The notes beneath the pieces are model-generated. The model was given only the letters and a program-made list of their open reading frames with translations. It searched no databases and was not told the origin of the DNA. A DNA stretch of 64,000 bases from Chloroherpeton thalassium ATCC 35110. Its GTDB lineage: Bacteria > Bacteroidota > Chlorobiia > Chlorobiales > Chloroherpetonaceae. The stretch spans positions 1,842,001-1,906,000 of the forward strand of contig NC_011026.1 of assembly GCF_000020525.1 (NCBI RefSeq). Direction: 5' to 3'. Position numbers and translations under genes: made by a program. Of the stretch, positions 17,883 to 25,974 are shown in pieces. How positions within the stretch are numbered: the stretch's first letter is position 1; each line of letters opens with the position of its first letter.

Positions 17883-17950
17883 CACATAACAAGGCGCTGC
17901 ACCGGACGGTAATTCCGCTGCGCTCCATTGCCGCCGTTTAGCACCATGTT
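17882..17950 (+). other. attC-like recombination site (59-base-element type)
   Basis: Imperfect palindrome with the attC order: R'' GCACATAAC (17882-17890), L'' GGCGCT (17893-17898), stem CGGACGGTAAT (17903-17913) pairing with ATTGCCGCCG (17927-17936) around a GC-rich loop and leaving one extra A, then L' AGCACC (17940-17945) and the G|TT crossover at 17948-17950. In the circular cassette, R' would be GTTATGTGC from the left edge, perfectly complementary to R''. The unpaired A in the stem is a hallmark of attC recognition as folded single strand. It begins at the endonuclease stop codon, the usual gene-attC spacing. Confidence 0.7.
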
Positions 17951-18016
17951 TTCATCTTGGCGCGTTTTGCGCGGCGCTCATTATTTCGTCAGCAACCTAA
18001 GCTTTAAAAGGTATTC

Positions 18017-19219
18017 ATGCTCGTGAAAAGCATTTTCCTCTCATACGTTGCGTTTTGGTTTGCATCAGGTTCGTTGTTTGGATGCCAAAAAAGCAAGTAT
18101 CACGAGTTTGAGAAAGTCGATGCAGTCATTGAGGCAGCCATTGCCGATGGCGCATTTCCTTCGGCGGTTGTTGGGGTACTTCGGGAAAACAAAATCCTCT
18201 TTCACAAAGCCTACGGGAAATTGACCTATGAAAAAAATTCCCCAAAAACGACACTGAGCACGATTTACGATTTGGCTTCGCTGACCAAAGCGCTGGCCAC
18301 AACACTCTCGTTAATGAAGCTCTACGAGGAAGGCCAGTTTCGCTTAACGGATAAAGTCTCGCGTTACTTGCCTGAGTTGAAAGGAAATCACAAAGAAGAA
18401 ATTACCATTCGCAACTTGCTCTTGCATAATGCGGGTTTTGTGCCGTTCCGTCCGTTTATTCGCACCTGCTTTTCCCCCGATGATGTGATGCGGGCTATTT
18501 ATCAAGATTCGCTGTGCTACCCCACAGGCACCAAGACCATTTATAGCGATATCGATTTCATTTTGCTTGGTGAGCTCGTCCATCGCCTGAGCGGCAAACC
18601 ACTTGATGAATATTTCCATGAAAATTTCGCCAAGCCGTTGGGTTTAGAATCCACTTTTTTTTTGCCGCCAGACTCACTGCGCTATCGCATTGCGCCAACT
18701 GAAATCGATACAACTTGGCATTTGCCGCGAGCCAGACCGCTGGTGCACGATCCAAACGCCGCTTTGCTTGGGGGCGTCGCTGGACATGCTGGGCTTTTTT
18801 CAACTTCCGGCGACATCTTGCGACTGATGAGCATGGTAATGAACGGCGGAAAATTTAACGGAAAAGAAATTCTGAAGCCCGAAATTGTGTGGCTGTTTAC
18901 AAAGCGCGACACGGTTTTGCGTCAGCGCGCGCTCGGTTGGGATATGAAATCTCCTGGGGCGCATTCTTCGGCTGGAAAATATTTTTCTTTAGCAACCTTT
19001 GGCCATCTTGGTTTTACGGGCACGAGCGTTTGGGTAGATCCTGCGCGTTCGCTTTGTGTGGTTTTTCTCACGAATCGCGTGTATCCAAGTGCCTCAAATA
19101 AACGCATTCGCGCTATTCGTCCCAAATTGCACGACGCCGTCATAGAAAGCATTGAGCCGAATGCGCAGCCGGATACCTCATTTGCTGCTCCAGACACCTC
19201 GCACGCGGCCAGCCAATAA
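18017..19219 (+). CDS. Serine hydrolase lipoprotein, class C beta-lactamase / DD-peptidase fold
   Basis: Secreted lipoprotein of 400 residues. A signal peptide ends in the lipobox LFGC with Cys23. The catalytic S-x-x-K is SLTK (Ser88, Lys91, in YDLASLTKALATT); the Tyr motif is YSDIDFILLGEL, and HLGFTGTS stands in for the third (KTG-like) motif near residue 335. Family members are carboxypeptidases, esterases or beta-lactamases; without a closer homologue, no choice can be made. The long distance from other wall genes gives no help. The upstream 130 bases hold the right end of the cassette, so it may use a promoter at 17951-18016. Confidence 0.82.
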   Translation: MLVKSIFLSYVAFWFASGSLFGCQKSKYHEFEKVDAVIEAAIADGAFPSAVVGVLRENKILFHKAYGKLTYEKNSPKTTLSTIYDLASLTKALATTLSLMKLYEEGQFRLTDKVSRYLPELKGNHKEEITIRNLLLHNAGFVPFRPFIRTCFSPDDVMRAIYQDSLCYPTGTKTIYSDIDFILLGELVHRLSGKPLDEYFHENFAKPLGLESTFFLPPDSLRYRIAPTEIDTTWHLPRARPLVHDPNAALLGGVAGHAGLFSTSGDILRLMSMVMNGGKFNGKEILKPEIVWLFTKRDTVLRQRALGWDMKSPGAHSSAGKYFSLATFGHLGFTGTSVWVDPARSLCVVFLTNRVYPSASNKRIRAIRPKLHDAVIESIEPNAQPDTSFAAPDTSHAASQ

Positions 19220-19436
19220 AATCGTGCGGATGATCTTTTTCGTGCAAGGCCTTGCCACCTGAAGCGGGGCGTCTCTCGTGCTCTGGCGTACTTCTTTTTG
19301 AAACTTTTTAGTATTTTTAGCTACATTGTTCAGAGATATTATCGCCACAGCAGGCTTAGCGAAGAAGTTTGCGTGCTTCGTAGCCACGAGCCACAACGCA
19401 TTTTTTAGGATTTAGAACGATTTATCCATTTTTCTG

Positions 19437-21560
19437 ATGCTGACAAAACCTCACCATAAAAGCGCCTCAAAAGCGAAAGTGTACTCAGAACGGGTCTCAA
19501 AGCAGCGCAAAGCACCCGCTTTGATTCAAATGGCCGAAATGATGGTTCTGCAAGGAAAGTATGATAAGGCACTTCAAGAGCTCGAGTCGCTTCAGTCTTT
19601 GTATGGCCAATCGTATCGGTTCAATTTGGTGTTGGCGCGGATTTATCGTGATGCAGGGGATTTGGCAAACGCGAAGCACTATTATGAAAAAGCTTGTCAA
19701 GCGGCGCCGCAAAATGAGGTTGCCATTCGGGAACTGATCGAACTGCTATCGGAGCAAAAAGATGCAGCAAATAGAGCCAATCAGTCTGATGATCCGTCTT
19801 TAGATCTTTTTCTGGAAGAAACCAGTCGTGGTCTTTTTACCGCAGAAGAAATGCGGCCTTCACACGAAGATGACTTCGCGGCTGCGCCAAGTCAAGCGCA
19901 AGCATTGCCGGAAAACGCATTTGAAAATAAAATAGAAACGGATGGCGCACAGGTTTCAGAAATCGCCTCAGGAGCTGAGCCGGCTGCGCAAACGTTATTT
20001 GATGAGTCCGAATTAAGCGCAAAGAATTTGCTCAGCCAAGACGATGCGATTGAGCCGGAAAGTTCGATGCAGAAGCGTGAGCTCACTGCGGATGAGCTTT
20101 TTGCATCAGAAAATTTTGCGCAAAGCATTCAGGATGAGCAAGAAAATATAGCGCTTTCGGATGATGAGCATGGCGTTATATCAGTTCGCAAAGCTGAGCC
20201 TGTCGCGCCGAAAGACGAACATTTGGAAATTGATTCATCCGATCTGCTTTCGGAAAATCCATCTGAGCAAACAGCGCAACCCCGCTTTGACACAAACGTG
20301 CCGGATAATTTACCACTTGAAACAGAGCACGACGCGCACGTTGCGGGTTCTGAGGACATGGCGGTTCCCGCTTTAGGAACGGATGAGGAATTGGACGCGA
20401 CCTATTTATTTACAGAAGACGAGGAGACAAAAGCGCAGCTCAACGAGCCAGGAAATTCGCCAAGCATTTTGCAAGAAGCAAAAACAGCGTATTCTGAAGA
20501 GGCGGATTTTCCGCAAGAAGAGCCCATTCCGTTCGCTATTTTGGGACAGAAAAAAGAGACCGAGTTGGCTGATAATAAGAGCAACGAAAATGTTGCTGAT
20601 CTCTTTTTGCCGGAAGATCAAGAAAGCCGCGATGCGTCGGCGTTAGATGTTTCGGATTTATCCCGTTCGACAATTAGCTCTGAAGCGCTTCAGCGAGAAG
20701 CCATTCGCATGCTTGAAGAGGAGCAAGGTAATATTTCTGATGATCCGTTCGTTGATTTTTATGGAAAGAAGCCTAAACTGACTTCGTCGTCTGAATTATT
20801 CGAAACGGGAACGAAAAATATGGATACCGTTGACGAGACGGAGCTCGAGGAAGATCAACGGTCGGGCGCGCTTCTATTTGATGAGCGTGAAGTTGATGAA
20901 AACGAAGTTTCGGAATCAACGAAAGCGCTTTTGTTTGATGAAAATGAAGTTTTGCAATCACCGGAAACACCTCAGGAGACTGTTGCGTCGTCGGCTGAAT
21001 TCACGGAAAAATCGCACGAGCCGGAACGCGCTGAGACGAATTCAACAGTGGAAGATTCAACTGAGCCTGCTACCGCGTCGGAGGATATCGATATTTTCTC
21101 AGATGACTTTGAGTTTACATTTGATAAGGACAAACTCGCAAAAGCCCTTTCGAATCTTCACAGTTCAGGCGAAAAGGCGAGTAAAAAAACGCCCGACACG
21201 AAAAACTCTGTGGCGAAAGTTGAGCCACCGGCGTCGGCTAAACCGCAACCTGCGCCGCCAAAAAGCGGTCAGCGCGAAGAACTGAATATTGATGAACTGG
21301 CGCAAAACTTATCGAAGCTAAACCTCCCGCCCATTGAGGAAACAAACGATCCAACGCCCATTTCAGAGCAGCGCCAGCCATTTTCTGATGATGAGGAAAT
21401 TAAAACCCCATCTAAAAGTTTAGCGGAAATTTTTGTTTCTCAAGGTGCTTACACCAAAGCGATTCGTGTGTATCAAGCGCTTAGCAAAAAAAATCCCAAT
21501 CAAGCGGCTGAATATGCGGCTGCAATGGAGGCGATTTTGCGAAAAATGAAGAAATCGTAA
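19437..21560 (+). CDS. TPR protein with a very long acidic, disordered middle
   Basis: A 707-residue protein with TPR-like helices at both ends and an unusual middle. The N-terminus (about 25-110: ALIQMAEMMVLQGKYDKALQELESLQSLYG, VLARIYRDAGDLANAKHYYEKACQAAPQN) has two to three TPRs, and the C-terminus has one more (about 660-700, SLAEIFVSQGAYTKAIRVYQALSKKNPNQAAEYA). Residues about 120-600 are low-complexity, rich in Glu, Asp, Ser and Ala, with recurrent DELF, LFDE and LLFDEREV-like pieces. There is no signal peptide. It looks like a scaffolding or adaptor protein of unknown function, standing alone between other single genes. A strong hairpin follows the stop. Confidence 0.75.
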   Translation: MLTKPHHKSASKAKVYSERVSKQRKAPALIQMAEMMVLQGKYDKALQELESLQSLYGQSYRFNLVLARIYRDAGDLANAKHYYEKACQAAPQNEVAIRELIELLSEQKDAANRANQSDDPSLDLFLEETSRGLFTAEEMRPSHEDDFAAAPSQAQALPENAFENKIETDGAQVSEIASGAEPAAQTLFDESELSAKNLLSQDDAIEPESSMQKRELTADELFASENFAQSIQDEQENIALSDDEHGVISVRKAEPVAPKDEHLEIDSSDLLSENPSEQTAQPRFDTNVPDNLPLETEHDAHVAGSEDMAVPALGTDEELDATYLFTEDEETKAQLNEPGNSPSILQEAKTAYSEEADFPQEEPIPFAILGQKKETELADNKSNENVADLFLPEDQESRDASALDVSDLSRSTISSEALQREAIRMLEEEQGNISDDPFVDFYGKKPKLTSSSELFETGTKNMDTVDETELEEDQRSGALLFDEREVDENEVSESTKALLFDENEVLQSPETPQETVASSAEFTEKSHEPERAETNSTVEDSTEPATASEDIDIFSDDFEFTFDKDKLAKALSNLHSSGEKASKKTPDTKNSVAKVEPPASAKPQPAPPKSGQREELNIDELAQNLSKLNLPPIEETNDPTPISEQRQPFSDDEEIKTPSKSLAEIFVSQGAYTKAIRVYQALSKKNPNQAAEYAAAMEAILRKMKKS

Positions 21561-21642
21561 AAAAATATTCAACACGGGTCTGTCTGAGCGGAGACGAAGA
21601 CGGGCTTTTACGTAGATAAAACGCATTTGACAACCTTTTATG

Positions 21643-21693
21643 AAAAAGGCTGTGCTTGACTGGCTTCAACGCAAATCAAGTTCAGCCTTTTTT
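21643..21693. terminator. Bidirectional hairpin terminator between convergent genes
   Basis: AAAAAGGCTGTGCTTGA and TCAAGTTCAGCCTTTTTT form a stem of about 17 pairs with two mismatches around a 16-base loop. It has A and T tracts on both sides and lies between the convergent TPR gene and the Rsm22-like gene. Confidence 0.75.
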
Positions 21694-21713
21694 CAATCGA
21701 CTTTGTGAGAAGT

Positions 21714-22715
21714 TTATGCCTTCTCGTTCAAGCTATTGCCATCGCTTAGCAAGTCAAGCTTTACGATATCCCCTTTTTCAAGAAACCAGCGCTGCATTGT
21801 CGGGAATTTTCCTTTTTTGAATGCCCGAAATGCTTGCGCATCGTAGCGCTTCATCAATCGTTTTTCTTCCACACCGGAGGCGGTGCAGCCTTGCACGAGC
21901 GCGTGAGCTTTGTATATGCGGGCGTTTCCAATCACTCGAACCAGATTTTCTGGCAACGCAGCTACCGGGCGCTTATCCAAAACCAAATAGCTTAAGGGCA
22001 AATGCCGAAGGTCGATGCCCATCAATTTGGCAAATTTTGACCAACCGCTTTCCGTGAAGGCTTCTTGCGGCGTTTCGGCAAAAAAGTGGCACCAGTGCAG
22101 CTCGTTTTCCGATCGGCGCATCCCGCAAGCCGCTTGGTGGGTGCAGGGCGCAACGAGGTTGAATGTATCGCTGAGTGCTTCGCGGACGGCAATCAATGAG
22201 CGGCTGGATTCATACGTGCCAGGTTCAACCCAAATAATCGTTTCAGCTTTTCCGGCCAATTCGAGCAAATTTCCTAACTGCCACTCCGAAAGTTCGGTAA
22301 TCACATGGCTGATAAGCAGCGTGCCGGTTTCGCCGTAAAAAGTCTCTTTTTTGCTAATCGGAAGATTGCCAAACGATGCTTCAATTTTGCGAGCCGCCAG
22401 TTGAATTGCGTGTGGCGAATGGTCCCAAAGTGTTACTCGGCTGGTGGCATCCGCGCCGAAGTGTTGAAGAAATCGCCGCGTGGCGATGCCGCTGCCACAG
22501 CCCCAATCCATCACCTCGCCTTTCGGCGGTTGCCAACCGAGCAACGACAGATCGTCCAAAACATGCTGCCACTTCCAACCAATGCGCTGCGCAAATGTGC
22601 GGTCGTAATGTTCTATGTCGCTCTCGGATTCCCAATAAACTTCGTGCGCCGAGCCTTCGAGAAAAATGCGTCTCAAACGCTCCAGCGACTGCCAATCTAA
22701 ATCTTCAATATTCAT
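21714..22715 (-). CDS. Rsm22/METTL17-like SAM-fold protein with four spaced cysteines
   Basis: A class I methyltransferase-fold protein of 333 residues. The AdoMet motif is VMDWGCGSGIATRRF. The later region has the Rsm22 family signature: IIWVEPGTYESSRSLIAVRE, then APCTHQAACG and HWCHFF. Four cysteines at residues 191, 197, 209 and 277 are spaced as in Rsm22 and mitochondrial METTL17, where they bind a [4Fe-4S] cluster (recent structural knowledge). These proteins act in small-ribosomal-subunit assembly, and whether they methylate is debated. The identity is confident from motifs; cluster binding here is inferred. It is upstream of and codirectional with no other gene, the MoxR gene starting 45 bases before. 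Confidence 0.75.
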   Translation of the reverse strand: MNIEDLDWQSLERLRRIFLEGSAHEVYWESESDIEHYDRTFAQRIGWKWQHVLDDLSLLGWQPPKGEVMDWGCGSGIATRRFLQHFGADATSRVTLWDHSPHAIQLAARKIEASFGNLPISKKETFYGETGTLLISHVITELSEWQLGNLLELAGKAETIIWVEPGTYESSRSLIAVREALSDTFNLVAPCTHQAACGMRRSENELHWCHFFAETPQEAFTESGWSKFAKLMGIDLRHLPLSYLVLDKRPVAALPENLVRVIGNARIYKAHALVQGCTASGVEEKRLMKRYDAQAFRAFKKGKFPTMQRWFLEKGDIVKLDLLSDGNSLNEKA

Positions 22716-22759
22716 GAATGAATGCGCGAACTGTTAAAAATTTATGAGCAATAAAAACT

Positions 22760-23743
22760 TTATTGCTTGATCAAATCGGTGATAATCGTTTCGGGTTTAA
22801 TCCCGTCGGCTTCAGCGCTGAAATTCGTAATCAAGCGATGGCGCAACACCGGCAGCGCGACGGCTTGAATGTCCGCGATTTCCGGCGTGAAGCGGCCTTG
22901 CAACAAGCAGCGTACTTTGGCCGCCAAAACTAAATATTGCGACGCACGAGGCCCCGCGCCCCATCCCACAAATTGCCGAACGAGTTCGTTTTTGGTCTGA
23001 TGCGGCCTTGTGTTCCCAACCAGCTTGACCGCATAATCGATCACATTGTCCGAAACCGGCACTTTGCGCACCACATCTTGATAGGCTAAAATCTTCTCGG
23101 CGCTTAGCACTTTTTTTAGCGTCGGTTTATGCGACGAGGTGGTCGCCTTCACGATTTCCTTTTCCTCCTCGTGTGTCGGATAATCGATTCTCAGGTTGAA
23201 CATGAACCGATCGAGCTGGGCTTCGGGCAACGGATAAGTTCCTTCCTGCTCGACGGGATTTTGCGTGGCCAGCACGAAAAATGGTTCGGGCAATTGGTGG
23301 CGTTTACCGGCGGAAGTGACTTGATGTTCCTGCATGGCCTCGAGCAGCGCGGCCTGCGTTTTCGGCGGCGTGCGGTTGATTTCGTCCGCCAGCACGATAT
23401 TTGCAAAAATCGGCCCTTGCACAAACTTGAAATATTTTCCCTTTGTCGTCGCGTCTTCCTCCAGAATTTCTGTTCCCGTAATGTCGGAGGGCATCAGGTC
23501 GGGTGTAAACTGGACGCGATTGAATTTGAACTGTAAGATTTCAGCTAACGTTGAAACCAGCAGGGTTTTGGCGAGTCCCGGCACACCGACAAGCAAGCAG
23601 TGCCCTTTGCCAAGAATGGAAATCATCAGTTCCTCAATCACCTTATCTTGGCCGATGATGACCTTATGAATTTCATGGCGAAAGGCTTTGTACGACTCCG
23701 CCATATCTTTTGCCAACGATAGCTCTTCGTCTGCACGATCCAT
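22760..23743 (-). CDS. MoxR-family AAA+ ATPase
   Basis: A 327-residue MoxR-type AAA+ ATPase, a family that helps mature or activate secreted and membrane protein complexes with VWA-domain partners. Walker A is GVPGLAKTLLVSTLAE; Walker B and sensor residues are in ADEINRTPPKTQAALLEAMQEHQVT; the arginine-bearing ATQNPVEQEGTYPLPEAQLDRF is the family hallmark. No VWA or DUF58 gene follows within the window, which is unusual because MoxR genes normally sit beside DUF58 and VWA genes. The next gene on this strand is the Rsm22-like protein, 45 bases downstream, so the two may be co-transcribed. Confidence 0.9.
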   Translation of the reverse strand: MDRADEELSLAKDMAESYKAFRHEIHKVIIGQDKVIEELMISILGKGHCLLVGVPGLAKTLLVSTLAEILQFKFNRVQFTPDLMPSDITGTEILEEDATTKGKYFKFVQGPIFANIVLADEINRTPPKTQAALLEAMQEHQVTSAGKRHQLPEPFFVLATQNPVEQEGTYPLPEAQLDRFMFNLRIDYPTHEEEKEIVKATTSSHKPTLKKVLSAEKILAYQDVVRKVPVSDNVIDYAVKLVGNTRPHQTKNELVRQFVGWGAGPRASQYLVLAAKVRCLLQGRFTPEIADIQAVALPVLRHRLITNFSAEADGIKPETIITDLIKQ

Positions 23744-23912
23744 GAATTTCTCGTTTGAAATGGTTTTCTGAAAAGCGAAGATATTTATTGAAACGCATTA
23801 AAAAATGCGTTATAGCTAAGCGCATCATTATTTAAAGCGCGTGTCAGGCTGGGAGACGAAGCCCCGTTATTTTAAGCCCTTCGTCTCCGTTACCGATGAC
23901 CAAAAAGGGAAC

Positions 23913-23991
23913 TGTCATTCTGAGGCTTCTTAGCTGAAGAATCCAACGTTGCCGGACACATGGATGCTTCGCCTAAGAGGCTCAGCATGAC
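23913..23991. repeat. Palindromic intergenic element (79 bp)
   Basis: GTCATTCTGAGGCTTCTTAG at the left and CTAAGAGGCTCAGCATGAC at the right are imperfect inverted copies flanking AACGTTGCCGGACA. The element is almost the same as 53701-53777 (GTCATTCTGAGGCTTCTTAG...CTCAGAATGA). Its right flank shares TTTGTCATCTTGGCCGTTTA (24001) with the inverted form at about 52212-52234. It sits in the gap between the MoxR and M16-like genes, where I otherwise see nothing. Confidence 0.75.
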
Positions 23992-24085
23992 AACACGCGG
24001 TTTGTCATCTTGGCCGTTTATATTTTTCCTTTTTAGAAAAATTACTGTTCCGTTCGTCTTTGCGTTTCGACCTGCCTATTTATTT

Positions 24086-25462
24086 TTAACCCTCAAATTT
24101 ATTTCCCATAGCGTCCAAGCAACTTACTTCGCCGAAGTCGGACAGCGAGGGCGCAACGGCTTTGGCGTCGCCCGAAAGCACAATGTAGGCATTGGCCGGA
24201 TGCAAATATTTTTGCGCGACGGCCAAAACATCGTCGCTTGTTACCGCACGCACTTTTTGGCTATATGTTTGATTGTAATCTTTCGGCAAATCGTAAAGCT
24301 CGGTAACGAGTAAGCGCGACGCAATGGCCGCCGGCGATTCGTTGCGAATCACAAACATGCCCGTCATATATTGCTTAACAGCCTCAAGTTCGGCTTCCGT
24401 GACTTTTTCGCTGCGAATTTTTTCCAGCTCCGTCATAATTTCCTGAATCGCCTCGCGCGTCACTTCATTTCGGACTTTTACCGTTACGTAAAAATCGCCC
24501 AGTTCTTTATTGCCTTCCAACGTGCTATGAATGCTGTATGTAAAGCCTTTTTGCTCGCGGATGTTCAAATTGAGGCGCGAACCGAAGTAGCCGCCCAAAA
24601 TCATGTTCATCACGCTAAACGCGATGTAATCGGGATGATTGCGCTTAAATCCCAAATGCCCGACATAAATCGTCGATTGCACCGCGCCGTCTTTATGCAC
24701 GACCGTGACTTTGTTGGCGTTGCTCTCGCTCGGTGTCGGATAAGAAACAGGCTCGACGGGTTTCGGCTGCCACGCGCCGAAACGCGCTTCCAATTTTTCT
24801 ACAATATCATCAATTCGGACATCGCCGGCGACGATCAAAAACGCATTGTTCGGCGCGGCATATTTTTCATAAAACGCCTTCACGTCGGCGGTTTGAATTG
24901 CCTGAAGCGAGGCCTCCGTGCCGGCGCTCGGATTGCCGTACGGATGCGATTGATAAACCGATTTGTTAAATGCGTCCGATGCCAGATGGTCGGCTTCGGC
25001 ATACGAGGCCTTCAAGCGGCTGAGGGCTTGCGCACGCACAAATTCCAGCTCGCTTTCCGGGAAAGTCGGATTCAAGACGACATCCGCCATCAAGTCCAAG
25101 CCTTCGTCCAAATATTTCGTCATCATGTTCAGCGAAACCGTGCCTTTATCAAAGCCCGCGCTTGAGGAGAGCGTTGCGCCGTAAAAATCAATTTCGTCGG
25201 CAATTTGCGTGGCTGAGCGCGAGGTTGTGCCGTGCGTGAGCAAGGTATAGGTAAAACCTGCAAGTTGGTATAAATCGTTATCGTGAATTGAACCGGTTTT
25301 CGTAATCAGTTTTAGCAAAACCGTTGGGATGCTATGCTCTTCGTAAATCAGGACTTTTAGGCCGTTTGAAAGCTGTGTTTCGTGCCACTCGGGAAATTGG
25401 ACGGGACTTTCCGGTTCGGGTGCGGGGGGTTTGGTGCGATTAAATAGCGTGTTGTTGCTCAT
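24086..25462 (-). CDS. M16-family peptidase-like protein lacking the zinc motif
   Basis: A 458-residue protein from the ATG at 25462 (an upstream TTG would add nine residues). It has the M16 two-lobed layout: HETQLSNGLKVLIYEEHSIPTVLLKLITKTGS, the region where the family has HxxEH but where this protein reads LAGFTYTLLTHGT, then GASLSSSAG-like LGATLSSSAG, and the C-terminal lobe with GFTYSIHSTL. The inverse zinc motif is therefore absent. This is the pattern of the non-catalytic partner in two-gene M16 pairs. No catalytic M16 gene lies next to it, so the partner must be elsewhere. No signal peptide is visible. Confidence 0.8.
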   Translation of the reverse strand: MSNNTLFNRTKPPAPEPESPVQFPEWHETQLSNGLKVLIYEEHSIPTVLLKLITKTGSIHDNDLYQLAGFTYTLLTHGTTSRSATQIADEIDFYGATLSSSAGFDKGTVSLNMMTKYLDEGLDLMADVVLNPTFPESELEFVRAQALSRLKASYAEADHLASDAFNKSVYQSHPYGNPSAGTEASLQAIQTADVKAFYEKYAAPNNAFLIVAGDVRIDDIVEKLEARFGAWQPKPVEPVSYPTPSESNANKVTVVHKDGAVQSTIYVGHLGFKRNHPDYIAFSVMNMILGGYFGSRLNLNIREQKGFTYSIHSTLEGNKELGDFYVTVKVRNEVTREAIQEIMTELEKIRSEKVTEAELEAVKQYMTGMFVIRNESPAAIASRLLVTELYDLPKDYNQTYSQKVRAVTSDDVLAVAQKYLHPANAYIVLSGDAKAVAPSLSDFGEVSCLDAMGNKFEG

Positions 25463-25640
25463 TGAGAAAATCAGCTTATCGTTTTTCAAAATACGAGTTC
25501 ATGGGTGAAATGCGTTGAATCGGCTGACGAAACTTGCGGCAATCGCTCGTTTTGGATCAGCCTATCGGAGATTTACAGCTAAGGCATCTGATAAAAATCA
25601 ACGAATTTCCCTGTGACAGAAGATACCGAAAGCCGAAAAC

Positions 25641-25667
25641 AAAAAAAGCCGCTTTTTAAAGCGGCTT
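25641..25667 (-). terminator. Terminator downstream of tRNA-Lys and tRNA-Leu
   Basis: On the minus strand, AAGCCGCTTT pairs with AAAGCGGCTT, followed by a T7 tract (the A7 at 25641-25647 on the plus strand). It lies 14 bases past the tRNA-Leu gene and ends the tRNA transcript. Confidence 0.8.
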
Positions 25668-25680
25668 ATCAATTTTTCTG

Positions 25681-25762
25681 TGCCCGAGAGGAGATTCGAA
25701 CTCCTACGCCTCGCGGCGCCACCCCCTCAAGATGGTGTGTCTACCAATTCCACCACTCGGGC
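25681..25762 (-). tRNA. tRNA-Leu (anticodon GAG)
   Basis: The reverse complement folds as a cloverleaf: acceptor GCCCGAG / CTCGGGC, D-arm TGGTGGAATTGGTAGACA, anticodon arm CCATC-TTGAGGG-GGTGG with anticodon GAG, a class II long variable arm, and T-arm with GTTCGAATC. CCA is not encoded. It lies 26 bases downstream of the tRNA-Lys gene on the same strand. Confidence 0.93.
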
Positions 25763-25788
25763 ATAAGAAGGTATTTCAAAATGGTATG

Positions 25789-25861
25789 TGAGAATAGGTG
25801 GACTCGAACCACCGACCCACTGCTTAAAAGGCAGTTGCTCTACCTACTGAGCTATATTCTC
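25789..25861 (-). tRNA. tRNA-Lys (anticodon TTT)
   Basis: The reverse complement gives acceptor GAGAATA / TATTCTC with discriminator A, D-arm AGCTCAGTAGGTAGAGC, anticodon arm ACTGC-CTTTTAA-GCAGT with anticodon TTT, and T-arm GGTGG-TTCGAGT-CCACC. CCA is not encoded. It is transcribed ahead of the tRNA-Leu gene. Confidence 0.95.
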
Positions 25862-25974
25862 AACCTGCGTGTAACGCGAACAAAAGGCAAAAATTTAAAA
25901 AACTCTTAAAAAATATCCAAAAAATTTATTCACAAATTTTTACTGATATTTACTCACAAAGCATCACAGAAAGC

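Larger units (their letters stand above)
16254..17948 (+). mobile_element. Integron-type gene cassette (attC-bounded) carrying a restriction-modification system
   Basis: The unit carries a methyltransferase gene and a broken endonuclease gene in the same direction, and is visibly more AT-rich than its neighbours. Its left edge reads G|TTATGTGC (GTTATGTGC at 16253-16261). The exact reverse complement, GCACATAAC, lies at 17882-17890 and begins an attC-like hairpin. Both junctions share 18 bases with one mismatch: GCCGTTTAGCGCCATGTT (16238-16255) and GCCGTTTAGCACCATGTT (17933-17950). The 1695-base length and gene-to-attC spacing fit an integron cassette. No integrase is in the window, so it would be a lone cassette (CALIN-like). 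The integron reading is an inference from these structures. Confidence 0.7.
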
